From Chromobacterium rhizoryzae (GTDB lineage Bacteria; Pseudomonadota; Gammaproteobacteria; Burkholderiales; Chromobacteriaceae), in assembly GCF_020544465.1 (NCBI RefSeq), contig NZ_CP066126.1, forward strand, positions 3,286,001-3,350,000: a stretch of DNA of 64,000 nucleotides. The letters are read 5' to 3'. Numbering within the stretch: the first letter of the stretch is position 1; each line of letters begins with the position of its first letter. A program made the position numbers and the translations under genes. Under the pieces are notes generated by a model. The model was given only the letters and a program-made list of their open reading frames with translations. It was not told where the DNA came from and did no database searches. Of the stretch, positions 40,002-47,395 are shown in pieces.

Positions 40002-41108
40002 ATGCGTCTAAAAAAACTGGGACTATGCGCCGCGCTGTGCGGCATCGCGCTGCTGACCGGCTGCGTCTCGCCGATCGCCAACAAAAGCGCGGACCAGGCC
40101 GTCCGCAAGATCATGCTGCAAAACTGGAACAGCAAGGGCTACAACCTGGACGCCGACATCGGCTTCGATGAGCTGAGCGTCGCCGACGTCGACAAGGCCA
40201 AGGAAGACGGCAGCACGCTGGAACAGGCCGCCGCCTCCGCCGCCGATCAAATCGCCCGCAGCATGCGCCTCAACATCAAGGCCGCGCTGGACGTGCCGGG
40301 CGGCAAGCTGGAACTGATTCCGGCGCTGCGCCTGGAGCGCCGCAACCTGCTGACCAGCGTGCAACTGCCGCTGCAATTCCACGCCAAGGACCTGTCCTTG
40401 CTGGTGGACCCGTCCGCCGCCTATCTGTTCGTGCCGGAAATGCAAGCCTACGAAGGCAAGTTCCTGCGCGTGCGGCTGCCGCAGCGCGTGGCCGACAACT
40501 TCCCGCTGCAGGCCATGTACCAGGCGATGCCGAAACTGCTGGACGAAGCCTACGCCAAGGTGGACAAGCAGGCGTTCAGCTTCCAGCCGCTGGACTCGCG
40601 CGCCGCGGAACTGGGCGCGCGCTACCGGCTGCGCATCGCCATGAACCGCGCCCAGGAAAACCAGCTGGCTTCCCACATCATCGCCGGCCTGATCCAGGTC
40701 GCGCGCCAGGAAGCCGCGCGCAAGCCGCAGATCAAACCCGGTCCGCTGGGCAGCGAAAGCCTGCTGCAGATGATCGACAGCCTGATCAAGGCCTCCGAGG
40801 CCAATCCGCTGAACAGCAACACCGTCAGCGATCTTTACGTCAGCCGCGGCGGCGACCTGCTGGCCATCCGCCAGACCATACGCTTCAACAGCCCGGGCTT
40901 CCGCGGTCAGGCCCACGCCGACATCCGCTACAGCAACCAGGGCAAGCCGGTGTTCGCCTACCAGCCCGCCGAGGCCGACATCCTGGACCTGGAACGCCTG
41001 GACAAGCCGGAGTGGCTGAAATCGCTGGGCCTGGCGCTGCACGCGCTCAACCAGCCGCCGGCGGCCGACGAAGAGGCGACGGCCGCGGAAGAAACCGCCG
41101 CGCAATAA
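40002..41108 (+). CDS. Lipoprotein of unknown function
   Basis: This 368-residue protein has a signal peptide with lipobox LLTGC (Cys at about residue 20), so it is probably an envelope lipoprotein. The mature part is long, soluble and charged with no family I recognise, and ends in an Ala/Glu-rich tail. The ATG at 40002 has an AAGGAAA site. It lies between nadE and lolA; LolA escorts lipoproteins, but any link is only proximity. Confidence 0.75.
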   Translation: MRLKKLGLCAALCGIALLTGCVSPIANKSADQAVRKIMLQNWNSKGYNLDADIGFDELSVADVDKAKEDGSTLEQAAASAADQIARSMRLNIKAALDVPGGKLELIPALRLERRNLLTSVQLPLQFHAKDLSLLVDPSAAYLFVPEMQAYEGKFLRVRLPQRVADNFPLQAMYQAMPKLLDEAYAKVDKQAFSFQPLDSRAAELGARYRLRIAMNRAQENQLASHIIAGLIQVARQEAARKPQIKPGPLGSESLLQMIDSLIKASEANPLNSNTVSDLYVSRGGDLLAIRQTIRFNSPGFRGQAHADIRYSNQGKPVFAYQPAEADILDLERLDKPEWLKSLGLALHALNQPPAADEEATAAEETAAQ

Positions 41109-41218
41109 TCGCTAACAAAACGGCGTCGCCGCCGACGCGCGCGCGGAAACCGCGCGCCGTCCCGGCGGTCCCATCTTGGTCACGCGGCCCGGGCCGCCCA
41201 CCGCAAGGATTTCCCCGC

Positions 41219-41839
41219 ATGAAGATGAAACTGATCTCAGCCGCAGTCGCCCTCTCCGCGCTGGCGCTGCCGGCCGCCTCCCACGCCGCCGCCATCGCCC
41301 AGCTCAAAGCCTTCGTCGCCGGCAACAAAACCCTGAGCGCCGACTTCAAGCAAGTGGTCAGCAACAAGAGCAAGCGCGAGGAAGCCAGCGGCCGGCTGGA
41401 AATCGCCCGTCCCGGCAAATTCCGCTGGGAGTACAGCAAGCCCTATGAACAATTGATCGTCGGCGACGGCAAGACGCTGTGGGTCTACGACAAGGATCTG
41501 GCGCAAGTCACCCGCAAGGCCCAGGGCGCGGCGCTGGGCTCCAGCCCGGCGGCCTTGCTGGCCGGCAACAACGCCATCGAGCGGAACTACCAGTTGCAGG
41601 AAGCCGGCAAAACCGGCGAAGTGGAATGGCTGTCCGCCAGCCCCAAGCAGGCCGATAACAGCTTCAGCGCCATCCGCATGGGCTTCAAGGCCAATATGCT
41701 GGTGGAAATGGAGCTGACCGACAGCTTCGGCAACCACACCAAGGTCAGCTTCAGCGCGCCGCAGCAGAACCCGCCGCTGCCCGCCTCCCGCTTCGCCTTC
41801 GTGCCGCCCAAGGGCGTGGACGTGGTCAGCGGCGACTAA
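41219..41839 (+). CDS. lolA: Periplasmic lipoprotein carrier LolA
   Basis: This 206-residue protein has a signal peptide ending at SHA. The mature sequence shows LSADFKQVV, GRLEIARPGKFRWEY and GDGKTLWVYD, characteristic of LolA, which carries lipoproteins from LolCDE to LolB across the periplasm. An AAGGA site supports this ATG. A terminator follows 20 bases after the stop. Confidence 0.93.
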   Translation: MKMKLISAAVALSALALPAASHAAAIAQLKAFVAGNKTLSADFKQVVSNKSKREEASGRLEIARPGKFRWEYSKPYEQLIVGDGKTLWVYDKDLAQVTRKAQGAALGSSPAALLAGNNAIERNYQLQEAGKTGEVEWLSASPKQADNSFSAIRMGFKANMLVEMELTDSFGNHTKVSFSAPQQNPPLPASRFAFVPPKGVDVVSGD

Positions 41840-41858
41840 GCCGCCCCGCCGCCCTCCA

Positions 41859-41884
41859 GCCGCCTCCGGGCGGCTTTTCTTTTA
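41859..41884 (+). terminator. Rho-independent terminator of lolA
   Basis: Stem GCCGCC (41859-41864) with GGCGGC (41869-41874), then TTTTCTTTT. The T-run touches the left end of an inverted family-1 repeat. Confidence 0.85.
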
Positions 41885-42010
41885 GAACCTGTTCAAAGTC
41901 GCTGCGCTTCAGCGCTACGGCCTTGAAAACGTCTTCGGAGCGCTCATGTGCTTCTTGCGCACTCCGCCTCCTCAGCCGCTTTCGCCTGGTCCCGCTCTTG
42001 CTCGCGAGGC
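41884..42010 (-). repeat. Family-1 nested-hairpin repeat, inverted copy E
   Basis: AGAACCTGTTCAAAGTC begins the copy; the interior reads as family 1 in reverse (GCGCACTCCGCCTCCTCAGC, then CCGCTCTTGCTCGCGAG). The far end is decayed. It lies between the lolA terminator and the padR promoter. Confidence 0.7.
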
Positions 42011-42073
42011 GTGGACCGATGCGGGCATCGTGCCAAAAACGCCACAAATTCTCACCGCCCTTGCTGAGCCGGC

Positions 42074-42110
42074 TTGACTTTATCCTATCTAAAAACATAT
42101 CTTAAGATAT
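42074..42110 (+). promoter_or_regulatory. Promoter with palindromic operator for PadR gene
   Basis: TTGACT (42074-42079) and TATCTT (42098-42103), 18 bases apart, form a -35/-10 pair. The -10 is embedded in the perfect 14-bp palindrome ATATCTTAAGATAT (42097-42110), 20 bases before the PadR ATG. A PadR dimer bound there would block its own promoter. Confidence 0.7.
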
Positions 42111-42130
42111 ATTTTTTCAGGAGAGCCGTC

Positions 42131-42790
42131 ATGCCTCACCGTCTCGACACCCTGCTGCGCCGCCTGGGCGGACGCAACGCGCATCATCGTCTCCACGCGA
42201 TGGCCCGGCACGGCCACGGCGGCGGCCATGGCCGACACGGAGGATTCGGCGGCTTTGGCGGCGGCGACGACGAAAGCATGACCCGCGGCCGCAAATTCAG
42301 CTCCGACGAATTGCAGCTGCTGTTGCTGGCCCTGCTGGAAGAACGCCCCAGCCACGGCTACGAACTGATCAAGGCGCTGCAAAGCCGCAGCAACGGCTTT
42401 TACAGCCCCAGCCCGGGCATGGTTTACCCGGCGCTGACCTATCTGGAAGAACTGGGCCATATCTCGGTGAGCGAGGAAGGCAAGCGCAAATGCTATGCGC
42501 TGACAGAGACCGGCCGCGACTATCTGGAACAGAACCGCGAACAAGTGGAATGGATGATGGCGCGGCTGCAGCACATCGCGCGCAAGATGAACTCGATCCG
42601 CCGCGCGCTGACCGGGGAAATGCCGCCGCCGGACGACGCCGTCGGCAGCTGGATTCCGGAACTGACCCGGGCCCGCGGCGACTTGAAGCAAGCGCTGATG
42701 CGCACCGCCAACGTCGACGAGGACGAACAACGCCGCATCGCCGCCATCCTGAGGCAAGCCTGTGAGCAAATTCTGGGCGACACCGGCTAA
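42131..42790 (+). CDS. PadR-family regulator, YqjI-like
   Basis: This 219-residue protein has a His- and Gly-rich N-terminal tail (residues 18-45), then a PadR winged helix (LQLLLLALLEERPSHGYELIKAL, ending in YPALTYLEELGHI) and a C-terminal dimerisation helix. E. coli YqjI has the same layout, binds nickel through its His-rich tail, and represses yqjH, a ferric-siderophore reductase gene. Here a reductase of that family lies downstream (42995-43801). Metal sensing is inferred from this analogy. The gene has an AGGAGA site and a palindrome in its promoter. Confidence 0.88.
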   Translation: MPHRLDTLLRRLGGRNAHHRLHAMARHGHGGGHGRHGGFGGFGGGDDESMTRGRKFSSDELQLLLLALLEERPSHGYELIKALQSRSNGFYSPSPGMVYPALTYLEELGHISVSEEGKRKCYALTETGRDYLEQNREQVEWMMARLQHIARKMNSIRRALTGEMPPPDDAVGSWIPELTRARGDLKQALMRTANVDEDEQRRIAAILRQACEQILGDTG

Positions 42791-42831
42791 TAAGGTGCTG
42801 ACGGCCAGTTACGCACCGGCGAGAGGGATTC

Positions 42832-42936
42832 AGCAAGGCCTTGAAACCCGCTTTGAAACGCTTATGCGCCGTACGCGCATTCCGCTTTCTCAGCCGCAAA
42901 GTCCCCCGCTCTTGCCCGCATGGCCGTAAACAGCGT
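42832..42936 (-). repeat. Family-1 repeat, decayed inverted copy F
   Basis: CTTTGAAACGCTTATGCGCC, then GCGCATTCCGCTTTCTCAGC and CCCGCTCTTGCCCG, match family 1 in reverse; the ends are worn. It sits between the PadR gene and the flavin reductase gene, in a position that would be inside an operon. Confidence 0.6.
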
Positions 42937-42994
42937 CCAAGAAGCTGTTCACGCCCCCAAGCCGCCCAGCCATGACTTCAAGACAGGATTCTCT

Positions 42995-43801
42995 ATGACC
43001 ACACCCGATCTGACCGTGCAACGCCTGCGCCACCCGCTGCGCTTCCGCCTGCTGCAAGTGCGCGCCATCCGCCCGCTCGGCCCCAAGCTGCTCCGTGTCA
43101 CCCTGGGCGGCGAGGAACTGGCGGGCTTCGCCACCGCCTCCTTCGACGACCACCTCAAAGTGTTCTTCCCCGAGCATCCGGACGCCAAACCCGCGCTGCC
43201 GGCGCTGGTGGACGAAACCCTGATTTATCCGGAAGGCCAGCCGCGCCCCACCGCGCGCGACTACACCCCCTGCCGCTTCGACCCGGAGCGGTTGGAGCTG
43301 GACCTGGAGTTCGTACTGCACGAGGCCGGCCCCGCCACCAGCTGGGCGGCTCAGGCCAAGCCCGGCCAATACCTGGGCATAGGCGGCCCGCGCGGCTCCT
43401 TGGTCATTCCGGCGGCTTTCGACTGGCACCTGCTGATCGGCGACGAGTCCGCCTTGCCGGCCATCCGCCGCCGCCTGGCCGAGCTGCCGCCCGCGGCCAA
43501 GGTCATCGCCCTGCTGCAAACCAGCGAGGCGGGTCAAAGCTGCGAACTGCCCGCCCATCCCAATGCCGACATCCGCTGGGTGCACCAAGGCGCCGACGCC
43601 GAGCCCGCGCTGCTCTCCGCGCTCAAGCCGCTGACGCTGCCGGCGGGCGAAGGCTTTGTCTGGGCCGCCGGCGAATACCACGCCATCCGCGCAGTGCGCC
43701 AATACCTGCGCGAGGAGCGCGGCATAGACAAGAGCCGCATCCGCGCCGCCAGCTACTGGCGGGAAGGCAAGGCCGCCAGCCACGAAACCCTGGAAGACTG
43801 A
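42995..43801 (+). CDS. Siderophore-interacting FAD protein (YqjH/ViuB-like ferric reductase)
   Basis: This 268-residue protein has a flavin-binding barrel with RDYTPCRFD at about 88-96 (the R-x-Y-T motif of siderophore-interacting proteins), a GP..SW segment, a LLIGDESALPA nucleotide-binding motif and a C-terminal WAAGEY motif. The family reduces ferric siderophores to release iron. It follows the YqjI-like regulator in the same direction, 204 bases away, with no promoter I can assign in between. A terminator follows directly. Confidence 0.92.
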   Translation: MTTPDLTVQRLRHPLRFRLLQVRAIRPLGPKLLRVTLGGEELAGFATASFDDHLKVFFPEHPDAKPALPALVDETLIYPEGQPRPTARDYTPCRFDPERLELDLEFVLHEAGPATSWAAQAKPGQYLGIGGPRGSLVIPAAFDWHLLIGDESALPAIRRRLAELPPAAKVIALLQTSEAGQSCELPAHPNADIRWVHQGADAEPALLSALKPLTLPAGEGFVWAAGEYHAIRAVRQYLREERGIDKSRIRAASYWREGKAASHETLED

Positions 43802-43807
43802 CACGAC

Positions 43808-43834
43808 AAAGCCCCCGAGATGGGGGCTTTGCTT
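43808..43834. terminator. Bidirectional terminator between convergent genes
   Basis: AAAGCCCCC (43808-43816), loop GAGAT, GGGGGCTTT (43822-43830), then GCTTATC. It serves the reductase gene on the plus strand and the lectin gene on the minus strand. Confidence 0.85.
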
Positions 43835-43849
43835 ATCCGTCGGACCCGC

Positions 43850-44194
43850 TTAACCCAGCGGCCAGTTCAATACCACGATGGAGTCGTTGTAGTCCTGGTC
43901 CGCGCCGTCTTCCGCGCCCACCAAGGCCAGGTTCAGACGATTGGCCAACACCACCTGGCTGGACACCAGGTCGGACTGCTTGCCGTTGACCGTCACCGCC
44001 ACCCTCACCGCACCGGAACCGGAGTTGATCACCCGCGTGCCCAGATTGCGGTCGTCCACGCCACTGCCGCTGAACGTGGCGCGCGGCTCGTTGTCCACGT
44101 ATACGGTGATGTTTTGCTGATAAGCCGCATTGGTCAACGCGGTCACGCCGAAGTTGATGCGCGGGGGAAGAGTGAATACGCCTTGCTGAGCCAT
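43850..44194 (-). CDS. Calcium-dependent LecB/PA-IIL-type lectin
   Basis: This 114-residue protein closely follows Pseudomonas LecB and Chromobacterium CV-IIL: QGVFTLPPRINFGVTAL at the start, EDGADQDYND calcium-ligand loop (two Ca ions), and the C-terminal WPLG whose Gly carboxylate reaches the neighbouring subunit. No signal peptide, as in LecB. The sugar-specificity loop (residues 22-24 without Met) reads Ala-Ala-Tyr, whereas PA-IIL has Ser-Ser-Gly, CV-IIL Ser-Ala-Ala and RS-IIL Ala-Ala-Ala. Ala22 suggests mannose preference. AGGAGA precedes the ATG; a family-1 repeat lies 38 bases upstream. Confidence 0.93.
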   Translation of the reverse strand: MAQQGVFTLPPRINFGVTALTNAAYQQNITVYVDNEPRATFSGSGVDDRNLGTRVINSGSGAVRVAVTVNGKQSDLVSSQVVLANRLNLALVGAEDGADQDYNDSIVVLNWPLG

Positions 44195-44232
44195 CGTCGT
44201 TCTCCTGTAAGGGTTCAAACGCCAAACTTCTC

Positions 44233-44372
44233 AGAGCCTGTTTGAAGTCTCGCGAACTAGAGCGAGACAAGGCGTTGCGGCGGAAAAAGCGGCATGCACT
44301 CCTGGCACATGAGCGCCTCGAAACTGTTTTCAACGCCGTATCGCCGACGCGCAGCAGTCATTGAACAGGCTC
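44233..44372 (+). repeat. Family-1 nested-hairpin repeat, copy G
   Basis: It begins AGAGCCTGTTTGAAGTCTCG and ends CATTGAACAGGCTC, about 140 bp. The TCTCGC...GCGAGA stem is nearly kept; the second hairpin is altered (GCACTCCTGGCACATGAGC). It lies directly upstream of the lectin gene and must be in its leader or promoter region. Confidence 0.75.
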
Positions 44373-44671
44373 CCAGGCCGGTTTCCGCGCGCCGACGCGC
44401 AGAAGAAGCCCTCCGTCTCAAGCTGCCACTGCCTCCATTACCGTAGGCAAGCGCGCCCGCGTATTCACCGGGCCCAAAGGTCAGGACAAATACAGACTAT
44501 CCGAACCAGACCACGCTGAGCGGGCGCTCACAGCCCGGCATGCTATAGTTTGAAACCCTTTTGCAGCGCTTGCGCGGCCCGCTTCGGCTCCCTCTCCCAC
44601 CCTCACAGATAGGACATTTGAGTTCAATAAAACAATAAATAATTAATATATTAAATTAAAAGGAAAAATGC
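44373..44671. promoter_or_regulatory. Intergenic region upstream of aromatic amino acid carrier gene
   Basis: TATAGT at 44543-44548 and a very AT-rich leader (44619-44665) precede the carrier ATG; TTGAGT (44619-44624) followed after 17-18 bases by TAATTA could be a second promoter. The lectin gene promoter is probably also in this interval or in the adjoining repeat. No LuxR-type palindrome was found. Confidence 0.4.
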
Positions 44672-45925
44672 ATGTTAGATAACACCCGCCCACTTCCCGT
44701 CAATCAAAACCCGTCCACGGATTCCGGCCTGGAAGTTCACCCCATCGGCTCCCTGGAAACCATAGGCATCATCGTCGGCACCAATATCGGCGCCGGCGTG
44801 CTGGGCATTGCTTTCGCCGCCCGCAAAACGGGTTACCTGCCCTTGCTGGCCTGCCTGATCCTCACTTGCGTCATCTGCATCATCACCATGCTCTACACCG
44901 CCGAGGCCTGTTTGCGCACCCGCGGCAACCACCAACTCAGCGGCCTGGCTCAACGCTACCTGGGCGGCATCGGCGCTTGGCTGATTTTCATCGCCGTCGC
45001 CGCCAACAGCTATGGCGCGCTCACCGCTTATATGAGCGGCAGCGGCAACATCCTCGCCGATTTCTTCAATGAATACGGCCTAAGCCCGCAGCTGGGCAGC
45101 CTGTTGTTCTTCATTCCCTCCGCCTTGATTCTGTACCTGGGCCTGAAAGCCTTGGGCGCCGGCCAAAAACTGATCAGCGGCGCGATGATGACCATCGTCC
45201 TCGTCCTCATTTTCGCCACGATCTCCCATCCCTCGTCCAACGTCGCCTATCTGCTGCAAAGGGAATGGGAATACGTGATCCCGGTGTTCAATCTGGCGGT
45301 CTTCGTCTTTGGCGCGCAATTCCTGGTGCCGGAACTGGTGCGCGGCAATCAGCATCAAGCCCGTCAACTGCCGCGCCTGATCGTGGCCGGCATGCTGGCC
45401 ACTTTGCTGCTGGTGGCGGCCATTCCCGCTTCGGTGATCGCACTGGTCGGCAACGACAACGTCAGCCAGGTGGCCACGCTCAACTGGGGGCGCGCCCTGG
45501 GCAATTGGGCGTATTACACCGCCAATATCTTCGCGCTGCTGGCCATGATGACCTCTTACTGGGGGCTGGGCGGCTGCCTGCTCACCAATATCTTCGACCA
45601 TTTCCGTCTGGGTCCGGAAGGCCACCCCGTCAAACGCTGCCTGGTGCTGGCGGCGGTCGCGCTGCCGCCGTTTCTGTTCGCCTATTCCGGCGCCTCCAGC
45701 TTTGTCGGCGCGCTGTACTTCGCCGGCACCTTCGGCGGCGTGCTGATGGGCATCATGCCCATCATCCTGCTGAATCGGGCGCGCCGCCACGGCGAAACCG
45801 TTCCCGCCTTCCGCTGCGGTTGGTACGCCCATCCGCTGATCCAGGCCTTGATCGCGGCGACCTTCGCCGGCAGCGGCCTGTACGCCATCGCCGCCGCCAT
45901 GGGCTGGCTGCCGGCTAGTTGGTAA
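44672..45925 (+). CDS. Aromatic amino acid permease (HAAAP/Tyr-Trp family)
   Basis: This 417-residue protein has about eleven TM segments. GTNIGAGVLGIAF near residue 36 is the first-helix signature of the hydroxy/aromatic amino acid permeases (TyrP, Mtr, TnaB), which import Tyr or Trp with protons. AAAGGAAAAA precedes the ATG. The following FAD oxidoreductase gene is 21 bases away in the same direction, so the pair may import and oxidise an aromatic amine or amino acid. Confidence 0.9.
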   Translation: MLDNTRPLPVNQNPSTDSGLEVHPIGSLETIGIIVGTNIGAGVLGIAFAARKTGYLPLLACLILTCVICIITMLYTAEACLRTRGNHQLSGLAQRYLGGIGAWLIFIAVAANSYGALTAYMSGSGNILADFFNEYGLSPQLGSLLFFIPSALILYLGLKALGAGQKLISGAMMTIVLVLIFATISHPSSNVAYLLQREWEYVIPVFNLAVFVFGAQFLVPELVRGNQHQARQLPRLIVAGMLATLLLVAAIPASVIALVGNDNVSQVATLNWGRALGNWAYYTANIFALLAMMTSYWGLGGCLLTNIFDHFRLGPEGHPVKRCLVLAAVALPPFLFAYSGASSFVGALYFAGTFGGVLMGIMPIILLNRARRHGETVPAFRCGWYAHPLIQALIAATFAGSGLYAIAAAMGWLPASW

Positions 45926-45946
45926 CACCCCCAAGAAAGCCCGCAT

Positions 45947-47329
45947 ATGAAACGTTCTCTCTGGCTGCAAGAAGTCTCCGCCGACCTGACCGACGGCAAT
46001 GCATTGGACCGCGACTTGCACGTGGACATCGCCATCATCGGCGGCGGCTTCGTCGGCCTGTGGACTGCGCTGCAGATACTGGAAAAACGCCCGGCCACGC
46101 AAATCGCCATTGTCGAGCAGGATGTCTGCGGCGGCGGCGCTTCCGGCCGCAACGGCGGCTTCGTCATGTCCTGGTGGCCCAAGATCCGTTCTCTGAGCGC
46201 CATCTGCGGCCCGGGCGAGGCGCTGCGCCTGGTTCTGGCCTCAGAACAGGCCATCGACGATATCGACGCCTTTTGCCGCCGACACGCCATCGATGCCCAC
46301 TTCCGCCGCGCCGGCTGGCTGTGGACCGCCACCACCCCGGCGCAGCACGGCGCCTGGCTTGACGTGCAGCAATTGGCGGAGCGCCTGGGGTACCCCACTT
46401 TCGTGCCGCTGCCGGCGGAGGAAGTCGCCCGCCGCAGCGGCTCGCCGCAACACCTGCAAGGCGTGATCGAGACCGGCAACGCCACCGTGCAGCCGGCCCG
46501 GCTGGCGCGCGGCCTGCGCCGCGTCGCGCTGGAAAACGGCGTGCGCATCTTCGAACACAGTCCGGTGCGGCGGATAGAACGCGGACAGCCGGCCCGGCTG
46601 ATCACGCCGGGCGGCACGCTGAGCGCGGACAAAGTCGTGATCGCGAGCAATGCCTGGGCCGTTTCCGTCCCGGAGTTGGCGCGCAGCGTCCTGCCCGTCA
46701 CCAGCACCCTGCTGGCTACGCCGCCCATTCCCGAGCGGCTGACGGAGATAGGCTGGACCGGCGGCGAGGCCATCACCGATTCGCAACTGCTGGTCGATTA
46801 TTACCGCACCACCCGCGACCACCGCATCGTCTTTGGCAAGGGCACCGGTCGCTTTGGCTTCAACAGCCGCATCGACGCGGGCTTCGACGATGATCCAGCG
46901 CTGAACGCCTTGACCGAGAGCGACTTCCGCCGCGTCTACCCGACGCTGGCCGACGTGGCCGTTGAGCACAGCTGGTCCGGCCCCATAGACCGCAGCTACG
47001 ACAGCCTGCCGCTATTCGGCCGCCTACCGGACGCGCCCCACCTCGTCTACGGCATAGGGTGGAGCGGCAATGGCGTAGGCCCCAGCCGCATCGGCGCGCA
47101 GATTCTCAGCAGCCTGGCGCTGGATCTGGACGATGCGTGGAGCCGCTGCCCGCTGGTGGGCCGCGCTGTGCGCCAATTCCCGCCGGAGCCTTTTCGTTAT
47201 CTGGGCGGCAAGCTGGTCCGCGCCGCGGTGCTGCGCAAGGAAGCCGCTGAGGCCGAACGACGCCCCGCCGCCGGCCTGGACCGCCTGCTCAGCCGGCTGG
47301 CGCCAGCCGGCCTGGAGGATAAGGGCTAG
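45947..47329 (+). CDS. FAD-dependent amino acid/amine oxidoreductase (DAO family)
   Basis: This 460-residue protein has the dinucleotide motif IIGGGFVGLWTA at residues 30-41 and the second conserved GGGASGRNGGF segment of the D-amino-acid-oxidase/glycine-oxidase fold; the C-terminal part has GIGWSGNGVGPSRIGAQ. Relatives include PuuB and DadA. It probably oxidises an amine or amino acid. Substrate is inferred only from the permease next door. Confidence 0.85.
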   Translation: MKRSLWLQEVSADLTDGNALDRDLHVDIAIIGGGFVGLWTALQILEKRPATQIAIVEQDVCGGGASGRNGGFVMSWWPKIRSLSAICGPGEALRLVLASEQAIDDIDAFCRRHAIDAHFRRAGWLWTATTPAQHGAWLDVQQLAERLGYPTFVPLPAEEVARRSGSPQHLQGVIETGNATVQPARLARGLRRVALENGVRIFEHSPVRRIERGQPARLITPGGTLSADKVVIASNAWAVSVPELARSVLPVTSTLLATPPIPERLTEIGWTGGEAITDSQLLVDYYRTTRDHRIVFGKGTGRFGFNSRIDAGFDDDPALNALTESDFRRVYPTLADVAVEHSWSGPIDRSYDSLPLFGRLPDAPHLVYGIGWSGNGVGPSRIGAQILSSLALDLDDAWSRCPLVGRAVRQFPPEPFRYLGGKLVRAAVLRKEAAEAERRPAAGLDRLLSRLAPAGLEDKG

Positions 47330-47340
47330 ACGCCCAAATA

Positions 47341-47372
47341 AAAACCGCAGCCTCCCTGGCTGCGGTTTTCAT
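47341..47372 (+). terminator. Rho-independent terminator
   Basis: AAAACCGCAGCC (47341-47352), loop TCCCT, GGCTGCGGTTTT (47358-47369). It lies between the convergent FAD oxidoreductase and ushA genes and is symmetric enough to serve both. Confidence 0.88.
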
Positions 47373-47395
47373 GACCGGCACCGCTCTGACCGCGC

